From: Rhyzopertha dominica
Taxonomy: Eukaryota; Arthropoda; Insecta; Coleoptera; Bostrichidae
Direction: 5' to 3'
Length of the DNA: 64,000 nucleotides
NCBI GenBank assembly: GCA_025024175.1
Contig: QCXZ01000138.1
Span: 42,813,092-42,877,091, forward strand
Positions within the stretch are counted from its first letter, which is position 1. Each line of letters begins with the position of its first letter. Positions 44,433 through 56,169 of the stretch are shown here, piece after piece. A program made the position numbers and the translations under genes. The notes under the pieces are model-generated. The model ran no database searches. It was not told the DNA's origin and saw only the letters and a list, made by a program, of their open reading frames with translations.

Positions 44433-45185
44433 GCGTTGCATGAATACAAACCATGTATATCGATAGTGAGAAATTTCTTAATTACATTAAATTACTAGGA
44501 AATCACTTGTAACCTGAAGTTTCATCTTCTTTCATTTCAGAAGTATAACCGAAAATATATCAAAATATCGTAGCACATGAAATAAAAAATGTTTGTTCTG
44601 CTGTAGTTGGTTCAGCAAAATTACTTAACATTTTTTTTTCATTAGTTGATCATATCCAATAAAGTGTATGAACCTAATTAACATGCGAACGTTTTAGTTC
44701 TTCGTTATAATAAAAAACTAAAATGTTATGCACTTACTCGCTGTTGCTCGTAAGTTGTTTTCCCATCAAACTCCTGCTCTGAAATATTGCGACTGCTGAT
44801 TATTATTGGGACAGTATAGAGCAAAGTATCGCAGTATGTCAGAATTTTTATAGTAGTCTCTTCGATGTCACTAGTCGTGGAAAGGAAAAAAAAGAAATGA
44901 CAAAAACATCCGTTTATCGCTTAACATTTCAAGGTTGGTTGGTTTTAGTGTGAGATTAGGTAAGAATAACTCTTTTGATAAATAAGGAATTTTTGAAAGA
45001 TTGTATGCTACTAGCTAACGTTCTTATTTTTGTCCGACTTTTTGCTTGATTCAATTGGCATTTGATGATGGCGGCTTGTTTCATTCGGGGTAAGCCTATT
45101 TACAGCATTTTACATAAAGGAACAGCCTCGAACGAGAACTGAAAAGCGGCTTACGGTTATTGCAGCTCTTTGGGTTAACTATAAT
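44433..45185. other. AT-rich stretch, nothing recognised
   Basis: Downstream of the promoter candidate there is no open frame with coding character. Confidence 0.4.
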
Positions 45186-45189
45186 GGCC

Positions 45190-45760
45190 CAAGAACATGT
45201 TTAGAAGCAGCTAGCGCTCCGATCCCCGAAAGTTGAACNAACAAAGCCATTGACAGCTCCGTGCGTTTCCCGTGTGCGTTCAGCCTGGATCCCAACTATT
45301 CCGCCCAAATTAACGCTAAGCCTCCCTTTCACTAGCGTAATTTATGCGGCCCTTTGCAATTTTAATATAACAGAAACTGGGCATTAAACCCGCTCATTAC
45401 TTTTTCACTTAACCGGAAATTTACATTCATTTCCGCGCGCAAAATGCCGCCCGGAAAATAAAACGACGAACTACGCCCTAAAAAAACATGGGCCTTTATT
45501 GCGTGTACATAAAAAACGTTATAAAACAAAATAAACTTTAAATCTGCCAGTCCGTTTGCTCGGTCCACAGTTCAGTCGATTTAAGGGCCGGGACGCAGGG
45601 GGTAATAGGATTTACGCGGGAGGACAAACATTTGAACCGCTCCCGGCGTTAAACTCCGGAGAATATTCCGGCTATAGCTCGCAGATTATCCTCACTTCCG
45701 CAACAGTGTTGCCAGACGCTTCTATTGACTTTGTCAGAAAATACATGTGTCAGATTTGTT
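45190..45760. other. GC-rich, CpG-containing island, candidate conserved non-coding element
   Basis: A block sharply richer in G+C and CG than its flanks, with strings such as TTTCCGCGCGCAAAATGCC and GGGCCTTTATTGCGTGTAC (a Caudal/Abd-B-like TTTATTG site). The 71- and 68-codon frames inside show no motif. The mosaic of AT homeodomain-type sites and CG-rich spacers resembles developmental enhancers, but that is inference. Confidence 0.4.
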
Positions 45761-48069
45761 TGGTATTGTAATAAGAATAAAGCTGCTGTTTATGATAATC
45801 GTAACCGAGACGTTTAGTATAAAGTCACATCCTAGACTTCTTGCTTGTACTAAAAAGAGTGTAATCTGTTTCTACAAAATATGTTTTCCCCAACCACTGT
45901 GCAGTTATTTGATGAAAATTCTTTGAATGCCACGGAAATCACATCGCTTCTGAAGATGCCAGCGTTATTGGCGAAAAGCTACGAAATTGAAGTATCAATG
46001 AAGGGTGTTTGCTTATTAGTTTATAATATATTTAGTTAGATATGAATGACAAAGATTACATTTATTCATATTTATTAGTTAATAAAGTGTCTGCTAGTCC
46101 CAGACTTTTTTACTAACACACTTCCTTTTCTCTTTGTCTTCTCATACATTTATTTAAAAGCAATGTGGAACCACACTCTTGATCCAATTGTAAACGATAT
46201 AAATGCTCACAATACATCCATGGCCGACAATAATGATACTTCTTTGGACATACAGATTAATAAAAAAAACATTGGTCATTCTCACCACCCTGTCACACAA
46301 AATAGCACACAGGGTGTCCTGAATAACATTGATAGATTGAGGGACAGGGGATTTTTTCTGTCAGAATAGGAAAAAATCCAATAAACTAAATGCTTTCCAA
46401 TGGAGTCTTTTGAACATTACGGCCAACAGGTCTTTTTTATTTCAATTATTTCATCAACCGGTTGAATTTACAAAAATTTACACCGGAGTTAATTGTTGAC
46501 ACTGAATTACTGGTACTGTCAAAACCTGCATTATGGAAAGCGAAAGCACTGCGGTGTTTATTTTTTCAAGCAAAGTTTTATGCGTTAAATAAGCTGATGA
46601 TAGTGCTAGTGCTTTGGCTTCTTTAGGGATTTGCAATTACTTCTCTTAAAAATATTCATTAAACATTTATAATACATTTTTCCAACCTTCGATGGACTTG
46701 TCCGTACAGAATCCTGCCTTTATATCCAAGAGAGTTATGGTACTAATGTTTTTTCAGTCTTTCTGCTATTATTCCTTCTAATAATTTACCAAAGCAGAAA
46801 TAGGCACCCGTTTGAAAGAACATGCAACTCCGTTGCAATAATAATTACAAAATGTAAATAAATCTTCCGTAACCTTAAACACATTTTTACATTAGCAGAT
46901 GGTTGTTTTCGTTAAAACAAGTATTTCACACAAGGCAAAATATTATGAGGGACTTTCAATAAATTAAGAATAAAGATTGCTGGTAGTAATATACGATGGA
47001 AAAAAATAATGCATAGTTCCTCTAAGATGAGTCACATTATCATCAGCATACAGGAAATGGTAATGCTTTATTAATGTGGAACAGGGGAAGGCAGCCTATA
47101 ACACAAGATCGTGTTTCACCCCTAAATTAGGGAGTAACAGGAGTAACTTGTATATAGCAGCGTCTTATAAAACATAAGGGATTCTGTATGCGGATGTTTG
47201 ATTAAAATAAATTTTGCTAAAAAGAATTAAACCTAGCTGTAGTGTAACGCAAATAATTGATATTAGTATTTAGTAGTGAACTGTTGCAAAATATAACTGA
47301 AACAGGTTTGACGGGCAAAAATCTGGCCTGTATACTATATATTTCGTCGCCCACAGTGAGAAAATTATATTTTTTAGCATATATTTTATAAACTTTATTG
47401 AGGTGATCATTGTGATATGAAAAGTGGCCTATTTGTTTTCACAGTATTTTGACGGCAAATGAGTTGTGCAAAACCGAAAGAGTACAAACACTATCCATAT
47501 TTGGTGCCGTGTACATATATTGGATTAGACTGTAGCAAATTCTTTGCTTGAAAAAATTAAACCTTAATTTGGTGTTAGGTGGTGAAGAAAGAAGTAAAAG
47601 TTTGACAGCTTTAGAGTAATTTGTCAATAAATATATGTTGTAATATAGCGAATTTTCGATATGATATTTCATGTCGTTTGTACATTGAAAGAAAAATTGA
47701 GAGACAATACAATACTGTTTCTATTCAGACTGTTAACAAACTTATTCTTTTTTATAGTTAGGTAACCTATACCCACTTTAGAGAATCTATGACAGTGTGT
47801 AAAAAATATAATTTAATGTGGTATTTTTTCATCCCCAATTGAGGTCATCTAAAAGAAATTAACACTATCTTTTGTTAAAAAAATATTGNGAATATTATTG
47901 CTTTGCATCATCTGATTTACATAAATGAACAAAATAAATTACAAACGTAATAGGATATAAAAAAAGATAACAACGAACACGGCAATTGTAATAGCTTAAA
48001 GAAATACTAGTAATGCAATTCATCCTGAACATTTCCAATTATACTAGGCTATAATAAAAGTCATATAAA
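45761..48069. other. AT-rich stretch, nothing firm
   Basis: A 68-codon + frame at 46163-46369 (Asn/Asp-rich) has no motif or splice context. No repeat ends or RNA genes seen. Confidence 0.4.
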
Positions 48070-48370
48070 TTACGGGACTATATTCGTGTATACCCTACAC
48101 TTCATTAATTCCGAAAAGAAAAAGTCCAGATGTGTTAAATCCGGAGACCTAGTTGGGCCTGTATCGCTACCCTCGTTTCGTGGCAACGGTGAGCAAACAT
48201 TTCCTTCAAACAAAATTCCACTTGGAACCCAATAGTTAGGTACCACGTGGTCCTGCTGAAACTATATCTATTTTGCAGAGAAATGCTTTCATTATCTGTG
48301 TCTGGACGAAGAATCGCTAAAGGCGAAAATAACTCCGTTTGAGGAAAGTTAAAGTACGTCAGAATCATAC
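48070..48370 (-). pseudogene. Relic of a DUF4817-type mariner transposase (catalytic centre)
   Basis: One minus-strand frame from about 48261 reads FQQDHVVPNYWVPSGILFEG, then NVCSPLPRNEGSDTGPTRS, then PDLTHLDFFFSELMKCRVYT and a stop at 48070. FQQD is the second catalytic Asp block (normally FQQDGAPPH) and RSPDLTHLDFF the third. The usual GRWIGR segment between them is scrambled. N-terminal parts are only faintly visible to the right, in another frame. No terminal repeats found. The 77-codon frame at 48135-48368 is a frame-shifted shadow. Confidence 0.75.
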
Positions 48371-48506
48371 AAATACTTAATTTTTATTAGCCTGCCCAAA
48401 CGCTAATATAGCTATGAGTACTGAATAAATAGTTCTACCTGGCTATAATAAAAAGTGGTTATAGCTGTTAAAAAATAAACTGGCGTTTTACTATTTCCTT
48501 TTCTTC

Positions 48507-48519
48507 AGCGCCATCTAGG
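48507..48519 (-). promoter_or_regulatory. CTCF-like core motif
   Basis: The minus strand reads CCTAGATGGCGCT, sharing TAGATGGCGC with the site at 22194-22207. A weak candidate. Confidence 0.2.
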
Positions 48520-49239
48520 CATTTGTTGTCACTTTCACTAATAACCCACACCGCGGTTTTAAGGGGGCAGTCAACTATAGTCAGTTTATTCGGTATTACT
48601 GCTTGAAGAGTCCCAATATTGACGAAACTAGTCGTAGGATACGAATAAATTGATCAGAGAAGATAATAACAAATTCTGTTAGAAGTAGGCTACCACCTCT
48701 AAAATAGGGTATACATTTGAGTTGTTGATTACCATGCTACACAAAAATGTTTTTAATTCACAAAAACCAGAACTCTTAACCTTTTTTTAAGAAATTTAAG
48801 CAGAAGACACATCTATAGAGAATTACGTTTATACATATTTGGAAGATGGGTCAACTATAGCGGCTACGTTTATGGAGCTCTACTGTAACTAAGCTGTCTT
48901 CCACATCTTAGAAAATTTGTTACGGCGAAATAACAAGAGTTTCATTTTACCATTACGTATAACTTTGATAATTTAAGGACTCTAGGCTTGCTTTGATGTA
49001 GTATTTATGTTAACGTGGTTACCTGTTGACCTCTTGCTTTGCAGTTGAGTATAATAATTTCTTCATAATTGACTCAAAAAATCAAATATTTTTTAAGCGG
49101 TGTCAAAGCCACACGAAGGATAAAAAGTAGCAAATGAATAAAGTTTCATCTACCTACTTTGCGTCAACTTAACCCGTAAGGGCGCTTGCTTTAAGAAGTT
49201 TTAGCCGAAGGAAATTATAAAAGTTCCACTACGAAATTT
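48520..49239. other. AT-rich stretch, nothing recognised
   Basis: No supported feature. Confidence 0.4.
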
Positions 49240-49935
49240 TCGTTTAATTGCTCCTCACGACTTTGTGCAGCNCTTCCGTAAAAGGCTCGTCGAAAGTACT
49301 CGAAAAATATTCATTTCGAGAAGTAAATAAGATGATCACAAGCTCCCACGGTCGTTAAACTTCGTACGCCTTTTACAAAGCACCCCGAAAGCTGGCAAGC
49401 TAATAGCTTTTATGTCCTTTCGAGTTCGGCGAGGCGGGAGAGCGCGTTGACGATCTCAATAACGCAGATTATTAAAAAATGGAACGGCGCCCATGCAAGG
49501 AGAATGCAAAGCAGGAATCAATACACTCAATTTCTGAGAGTCTCCGTCTGGGAAGGTTATTGCTACTGCATCCGCGCATTTCAATTTATGGAGACGGGAT
49601 AACGGGCTTAGCGGGAGGCGCTCGATCAAATATTTCCTTTTCGGCGTTGTCAGCGATTCATCAGGCGATGAAAAAATCCGTTTTCGCCGTTATTTACCGA
49701 CCGATCGCCTGTACTTCCCCGGGAAGGAGGCGGCGTCTTGAAACAACAAAGCGGGCGCTGATAGACTGCGGAAATTCGCAGCGATCGAAGCCAGCCCGTT
49801 TGATGAAATCGAAATTAAAGACGCTACGGACGGCGATAAACTGGCAAATTGCGGATGGAAATCGACAACAGCAGTTAAATGATTAAATGGGAGTTTTTAT
49901 AGAAAGCGGCTGAACGACCGTTGCCATTATACTTT
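49240..49935. other. GC-rich island, candidate conserved non-coding element or exon
   Basis: The strongest compositional island in the window, full of CG dinucleotides and alternating AT motifs (GCGATCGAAGCC, ATTATTAAAAAATGGAACGG). A + frame of 135 codons (49479-49886) is open, but its translation (Arg-rich, no motif) and lack of splice sites argue against a protein. Its right end (49797-49930) is similar to 52200-52345, reported separately. Confidence 0.45.
49797..49930 (+). repeat. Segment duplicated at 52200-52345
   Basis: Shares AAATCGACAACAGCAGTT exactly, plus flanking matches: GAAATCGAAATTAAAG versus GAAAACGAAATTAAGG, GGCGATA versus GGCGACA, GCAAATTGCG in both, ATGATTAAA in both, and a tail AACGACCGTTG versus CCATCCCGTTG. 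The overall order is conserved over about 140 bp. Confidence 0.6.
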
Positions 49936-50744
49936 AGTTTCAAGCTGAAATAAGGCGCGAACTTTTAAGCGTTCCTATGTTTTCCTGAAATACTAATTGG
50001 AACAGTTTTTTAACCACATTTGTATAGTTAAGCCAGTAGGAAAATTAGTTGTGCATGGTGTCTGGCGATGGTTTTTATTAGAATATGAAGAAAAACGTCA
50101 TGCGGCGGAATTACAGAATTAAATCCGCCATCATGTTTGTTTGGCGAAGTATTCTTTTAGTCTGTCGGAGCAAAGACGACAGATTTTCGGAGTTATGGTT
50201 AAGCACCCAGTTTAGGCCATATTAAGAGTAATCCGATATCTGACATTCGGTACCATCTAGCTTTACAAAGATAATAATGCAAGATCACGGTTTCTAGGTT
50301 GGGTTAGCAACACAACATTCTTCATTTTAATAGGAGCATTGTGAACATAATTGTTTTAGAAACACTGACCGTTTTAACCAGTTTTAGCCACCAACGTAGG
50401 TACCTACCCATATACCCAACCAGTTGTGGGCACAACTTCATGAATGTTTCCTAATAGGTACAGTAGTAGGTAAAAAGAACTGTAACGTGGACTTAAAGAA
50501 TTTTCAGGTAAATACGTAAAATAAATTCTTCAGATAGAAAACAAAATTAAAATATATGTCTTATTCTTTGGTTTAATCGTATGCACTTGACTTGTAGTAT
50601 TTTTTCATTTTTGGTATCGTAAATACATCCTTGTCCCATTTATCACGTGGATGAGGTAATATTTCTCTTACATCATGTGGCTCCTAAAGAATTTGGTCTT
50701 TCACCCATGCCCATATGGTGAAAACAGATACAGATTGTTTTGAA
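49936..50744. other. AT-rich stretch, nothing recognised
   Basis: No supported feature; possibly the far end of the pogo relic to the right, not legible. Confidence 0.4.
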
Positions 50745-51200
50745 TATTAGTGACACGTGAGGGATAACAGTATTTGCCATACTTCACGACATAGTTGCAG
50801 TTGGCAATTGCAAAGGTAAATTAGTAGCAATAAATAATAAGCTGGTAATCTTCCAAACTTATATAACATCAATGGTGGAGCAAAACAATCATTAGCATTA
50901 ACACATATTAAGGTGGTATATATTTTGCGTATCGNTATTTGCAAACGTTGCGTGGCAGTGTTTTCTTTTTTCAGCGGTCACATTGTTACCTGCAGGATTC
51001 AAACATAAAGCTGTTTCATCCAAATTAGGATTGGTTAAGATGGCAGAGTCAGGGCTAAGCAATTTCAGAGTTTATTGAAACCATTTCCTTATTTTTTTCA
51101 GGTGTTGTACTTGCTGTGACTTTATTAATGTACTCCGATTATTTCACTGTGAGTTCTGGATGTCGATTTATAAACCGCTTACACTATTTGTCACCAGGAA
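50745..51200 (-). pseudogene. Decayed pogo/jerky-type transposase (DDE_1 family)
   Basis: The minus strand from 51200 gives, across frames, FINRHPELTV (end of the CENP-B-type DNA-binding domain), EKNKEMVSINSEIA, then NPNLDETALCLNPAGNNVTA (first catalytic Asp; the family has FNxDETG/AFxLxPxGxKV), EKRKHCHATFAN, and IYTTLICVNANDCFAPPLML with YKFGRLP (the VxxxxxNAxGxxxPPxxIxK block). It stops before the second and third Asp. One ambiguous base interrupts the frame. It is unlike the pogo fragment at 13.2 kb, which has only the N-terminus. Confidence 0.75.
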
Positions 51201-51419
51201 GCGATTCCATAAATGAGTTTTTTTAGGCCCAATTCTATCACTATTAATATGTTGAATAGATTCAAAGGTGCATTCATTGTGAAACATCCTGAATCAATTA
51301 GGTAGCTTGGAAACAAGCTGATTGAACGTATGTGCTTTGTCTCACTTGATTTATCAGATAACTTTGACGATCGTTTCGACCATACGGTCATTGTCAAAGA
51401 GATAACAGCGTTATACTAA

Positions 51420-52090
51420 GCTCAGATGTGCAGAATTTTGTTTACGTCCCCTTTTTACAGGGGTTGTATAGTACAGTTGTAAAATTCTCTCGCCTGGGTT
51501 TTGAAGGCCACTTTGTAATTTCAGCAATATCAAAGGCTTACTGGACGTGGAAATTTCTATTTGTGTATATTCCAAATGTTTTTTCTCATGCTGAGATTTT
51601 TTAATTTCCAAAACTTCTAAAAGGTTCAGTTTTTACCTTTCCTATCGCACAATGTAAAACTTAGACGTCGTTGTCATCTAAGTAATGGTTATTTTTTATG
51701 TAAAGGTCAGCAAAACCTGTTGTGCTTTTGTTTGAATTTATATTCGCAACATCTTCTTTAATTCTGTTTTTAATAGCTCTACCTGATTGTCCTATGTATA
51801 TCATGTCACATTGCCTGCATTTTATTTGGTTTTTATTCAATTTATTGGATTTTGGCTTAAACTATAAGACCTCCCAAATTGCACCTATTAACCTCCATTG
51901 CTTTTATTCCGAAAATATTCAGCCTATTTTTAACACAGACACTAACTCCTTTGACTGCGGCGAAAATATGCTCTTTTTTCATTGATGTTAGCATTGTACA
52001 GCATTCTTTGTAATCGAACTTTACATTGCTTTTTAAGTATTTGGTCCACAATTTTTGTGTCATATCCATTGTTAAAGACTATTTGTTTAA
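51420..52090 (-). pseudogene. Penelope-like element relic, GIY-YIG end
   Basis: Minus strand, in shifting frames: TQKLWTKYLKSNVKFDYKEC (the linker after RT), NKNQIKCRQCDMIYIGQSGR then AIKNRIKED (the nuclease: Cys cluster and YIGQSGR; the GIY part is eroded), IKNNHYLDDNDV, then EIKKSQHEKKHLEYTQIEIS (C-terminal tail). This is the same domain order as the intact element at 36-40 kb but from a clearly different family. Ends not found. Confidence 0.75.
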
Positions 52091-52199
52091 TTGTTGTCAA
52101 TTCTTTTTCGAAACAGATATACCACTTAGAAAAGAAAGTAGTTTTCCCTTTTTACATTCAGTAAACCCTTGCAACAATCGAAACTAAACATCAGTATGT

Positions 52200-52345
52200 C
52201 GTATGAAAACGAAATTAAGGATTATATGAGCGGCGACAGCATGGCTCGTTTCGCGTGCAAATTGCGTGTATAAATCGACAACAGCAGTTGTATGATTAAA
52301 GTGCGGTTTTGTGAAAAACGTCTGCCATCCCGTTGATTGTATTCC
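52200..52345 (+). repeat. Segment similar to 49797-49930
   Basis: Partner of the duplicated segment in the 49.2-49.9 kb island; see there for matching strings. Not obviously part of the flanking PLE relics. Confidence 0.6.
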
Positions 52346-52899
52346 AAATGGAAACGAACAAATCAACCGATGTCATATTGTTTCAGCTTCAAAGTTGAAA
52401 TGAATTGTTACCTATTAAGTACACAGGCTGTTCGATGTTTGACGTATTTTTTCTTTGTAGATGCATTTGAGGTGGAACTATACAACTTGGTTGTTGTCAG
52501 TCGAAACTTATAACTCCTTCTCATATTCTTTCGGTGCCATAATCCGGAGATAATAAGTTATTACTTCAACTATAAACACGTTCAGTTTTTCTTTTGAACG
52601 CTAATCTTAATGCACTTCCTAAAAATCCTAAATCATAACTTTCGTCTACATTTGACAAAATATGCCGGTATCTTCTAAGATAAAGTAACTATTTTAACAA
52701 AGTGAAAGAATTTTTTTATCTGCTGTAATTTTTAGACTTCACGATTCCTAGGTTATATAAGTTATCCAAATTACAGAACGAAGATGCTTCTGTATAATCG
52801 TTAGTTTCGTTATTAATTCTCAGTTCTCTCTACTAGTCAGGTGGCTAATTAAAACTATTAAATATGCTAACAAAATTAAAAATTAGAAAAACTGCATGT
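52346..52899. other. AT-rich stretch between two PLE relics
   Basis: No clear feature; may contain illegible upstream RT sequence of the following relic. Confidence 0.35.
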
Positions 52900-53610
52900 T
52901 AGTCAGTTTGGACAACTAACTTATTTTCTAGCATTCATATTGTAATTTCCGTTAAATAATAAATTTTATTCTTGACTGTCAGGTTTGACTATGGGGTCCA
53001 GTTTATCTCTATCTTAGCAGAAATTTTCATGAATAATCTAGAAAATAAAGTCATGTCGTGCAATCAGTTTTCAAAGTACATCTTTTATTACAGATATATT
53101 GATGATATAATTATTGTCATTTGAAGTAGTTCCAGATAAGAACTTGATGAGTTTTTTCTTCGCATTAATTCTTTGCATTTTAGTTCGTTTCACATGTGAA
53201 ATTAAATTAGAAGCTCTTTTTTTAAGTTTACACTGAATCCACATCTAGGTAGGCAGTAATTCCTTTTGACCCTGCTCACCTCTTTTGTCGAAAATTATCC
53301 GCTGTGAATTATGAGCAAAATTTTTCCTATTCACATCATTGACAAATTTTGAAACAAGTTTTTAATTAATTCAACAATTTTCACCAAAGTTGACCGATTA
53401 CTATTTCCTCCGCTAAAGTATTTAGTCCACATTTGAGTAAAAATTCCCAATATTTTAAACATGTTTAATTTTGCAACTTCTTGTAAAACTCAAAATAACA
53501 CACTTCCATCTAGTTAGAAACAAATATTTGTTAAGTGTTCTGGCCAAATCTGATGTGATATGTCTTCGAGCTGCACTTTACTTAACGTGGGTTAAACAGG
53601 CTGGCATTGA
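52900..53610 (+). pseudogene. Penelope-like element relic, RT part, opposite orientation
   Basis: + strand: NKFYS...LSGLTMGSSLSL (motif B, from 52982), after a small indel ILAEIFMNNLENKVMSCNQF, SKYIFYYRYIDDIIIVI (motif C, YIDD at 53095-53106), then ELDEFFLRINSLHFS and, further on, FTKVDRLLFPPLKYLVHI and FNFATSCKTQNN (linker before the nuclease). Stops and shifts throughout. The GIY-YIG domain expected downstream is absent. The nearest GIY-YIG relic (51.4-52.1 kb) is on the other strand. Confidence 0.75.
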
Positions 53611-53654
53611 TAAGTTGTTAGTCTAATCAGGAAAAACATAAAAAAATTACATAA

Positions 53655-54065
53655 AACTTTTTTATTACTCAGCATAATCCCCCTTATCTTAATACAATTT
53701 GGACAACAGTTTCTTTCAGCCTTCCAAGAAAAATTGTTCTTTGCCTACTCTCCATCTTTCTACAGCTTCCACAACTTTTGTGTTGGAAGAAAACTTACTC
53801 CCTGTCAATTGTTTTTTCAATTTTAGAAATAGATAGTAGTCAGATGGAGCCAAGTCGGGCGAACATAAGGTATACCCTAAAGCACGAATTTTGTTTACTG
53901 CAACGTGCATCTTGTGTCTAGGCACATTCTCCTGCAAAATCAAGACACATTTGACGACTAGTTCGCGTCTTTTTTCCCAAAAATTTTTGCGCAGTTTTGT
54001 CAACAATTGTGAATGATATTTTCGTGTTATTATGTTTCCGTTCTCTGGAGAAACAATGAAGATGG
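53655..54065 (-). pseudogene. Mariner transposase C-terminal relic
   Basis: The minus strand reads IVSPENGNIITRKYHSQLL, TKLRKNFWEKRRELVVKCVL, ILQENVPRHKMHVAVNKIRA, LGYTLCSPDLAPSDYYLFLK, then SNTKVVEAVERW, FFLEG...KKLLSKLY and GDYAE. These are the last blocks of a classical mariner (DD34D) transposase: the HQDNAPxH block with the catalytic Asp changed to Glu (QENVPRH), SPDLAPSDYYLF with the third Asp intact, and the C-terminal GDYxE. The N-terminal two thirds and both ends are missing. It differs in family from the DUF4817 elements. Confidence 0.85.
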
Positions 54066-54925
54066 CACCACGATTAGCCCGAAAATACTGAAGCAGGTCG
54101 ATTTTTGGACCCTCAACCTTTTTTGGTCTTGGAGTGCCTTCTTTCCGTCGACTGTCGTTTTGTCTTAGAGCCTTAGAATGTATCTAAGTTTCAATGTGAT
54201 AACTCCGAATTTGAGCACAGATTGAAGGCAAGGTTTGAACACGCGCTGCTTTATTTGAGCCGCTTTCTGGCTCTCTCGTAAAATTAAGGTTCACTTTCGT
54301 TATATTTCATGTAACAAAAATACTGGTCTCACATATGCCTCTTTCTATTATGACAAATACCTGAATTCTTCGGGCCATTCAAGTAACTACAGTAATGTTA
54401 TACTTTTGCTTGCATTTTCAGATGAACTAGACTGGGTATTTGAAAGACTTAGAGATCAAAAAGTTAATGAACAGTAGCTCCCTAATTTGTCTGAAACCTT
54501 TTTTTCATAATTTAATGTCTTTACAGTTTTAATTCGGTTTTTTTTAATTTATTTTGCTCTTTTTGAAAAGTTATTATCTACCAGCTGATTCCATTTGTGT
54601 AATTTATTAATTCGATTGTCATGTGCAATTGTCGTTCGTATCAAATTCTGGCAAGTGTTTGTTTTTAAATTAAATTTTAGTTGGAAATGGTGATAAATCC
54701 CGTCCTCTAAACATCTTTATCAAAAATAGAAAAAGGCAGATTTACTCGCGTCTGTACTCAACAGTGTATATCGGTTTCACAGACACAAAATATCATTTAT
54801 TGCTTTGACATTCAACTTTCTATGCCTCCAAGGGATAGTTAATAATAAACTACTTTTAAACTTTGCTTGATTACATAAATTTAAGCGAAATGACGCAAAA
54901 CAAACTAAACAAATGTCAAGAATTT
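54066..54925. other. AT-rich stretch, nothing firm
   Basis: Immediately right of the mariner relic there may be more of it (to about 54300), but the frames are not legible. Confidence 0.35.
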
Positions 54926-54929
54926 CAAC

Positions 54930-55330
54930 CTGACTGCTGAAACCCACCCTATACTTCTACTTAGCTGTAACCCCTGTGCCTACCCCGAATAACAGCCTGC
55001 CGGTTATTAGCAACGAATCTAACAGCCAGTGTAACGTTATCACTCAAACTTCCACCCCCTAACTCATTTGCCAGACTATTATGGCCAGATGTTGCAAAAG
55101 TTTATCGCCACGCTCTGCACATCAGGCTGACAGGTTCTAGTTTCTCGTTAAGCACCTAGCAAATTGGCGTCTTACTCTCCGCGAAACAAAAGAATCTAAT
55201 AAAAGTTTCAGCACTGGCTGACCATACATCAAAGTGAAATATACCTCATAACCCTAACACGGGGGACAAATTTGTGGTGGACGGTGCTGTAAATCAGGAA
55301 CGACGTTTACTGCCTCGNGTTTNNCATAAC
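54930..55330. other. GC-richer non-coding block
   Basis: CCC-rich, CG-containing block (TAACCCCTGTGCCTACCCCG) ending in a few ambiguous bases near 55317-55324. No coding signature. A candidate regulatory or poorly assembled segment. Confidence 0.3.
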
Positions 55331-56165
55331 ACGGGGTTTGATACATGTGAACGTTTACAACTTATAGTGCTTTTGGTCTCGATTAGGATTCCTGTTGCCA
55401 TCCTGCAGTGGCCAACACTCGCACTCTCAGAATATAAGAAAACTTTTCGCTTATTTTTGGACCCCAAAAGCATCTCCTAACGACCATTTGCCCACACGAT
55501 ATTAAAGACTTCTCGACAAAAAATGACAATTTATATTCTAATAGATACGAGCTTAGTATTTTTCTTTTGTATTAAAAATTCTTGTTTCAAACTGACGGTT
55601 TTTTTGTGTTACCTAAATAAAAATTCATAAATAGATATTTTTGTTTGAATCATTAATAATTAATCATTACAAAATTTCTAAATACGCCACTGCTCCAAAG
55701 TGTGCTTAGTTGACCGTTGTTTGCCCTCTTGTTCTGTTTAATTATTCGTTTCGACGCTCTCCGATCAGTATCAGTAAGTGCACTTTTTTTAAATACCTCT
55801 GTTTAGGCTCGACATTATTGCTTGATTTGAATAACTGCACTACGTTGCGAACATTGTATCTTGACAACCCCAATCACTGTCCTATTTCTGCATTAGATCT
55901 GCCAGATTTATATAAACTACTGTCAATAAAGAATATCTCTTAGTTACGCGAAATTGCACAGCCACCTCAAATGTTACATTCACATGTATGCAAACTTCCG
56001 CAAACAATATAGATAAAAACCAGGGTTCGGCCTAAATACTCGTAGTTGGTATTTCTTTTACTATACAATTTTGATTATTATTAATTAATTAGTAGACCAT
56101 AATTTAAAGAAGCTATTTATAATAAAAAGAAACGCCAAGAAGCGATTATGTTTAAAAATTTTAAG
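55331..56165. other. AT-rich stretch, nothing recognised
   Basis: A 77-codon + frame at 55710-55943 is Leu-rich without a domain. No supported gene. Confidence 0.4.
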
Positions 56166-56169
56166 AAAT

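Noticed and set aside
2627..45718. Shared 15-mer CAGTGTTGCCAGACG at 2627 and 45704
   Set aside because: One or two chance 15-mer matches are expected in 64 kb, the flanks do not align, and neither copy has an inverted partner.
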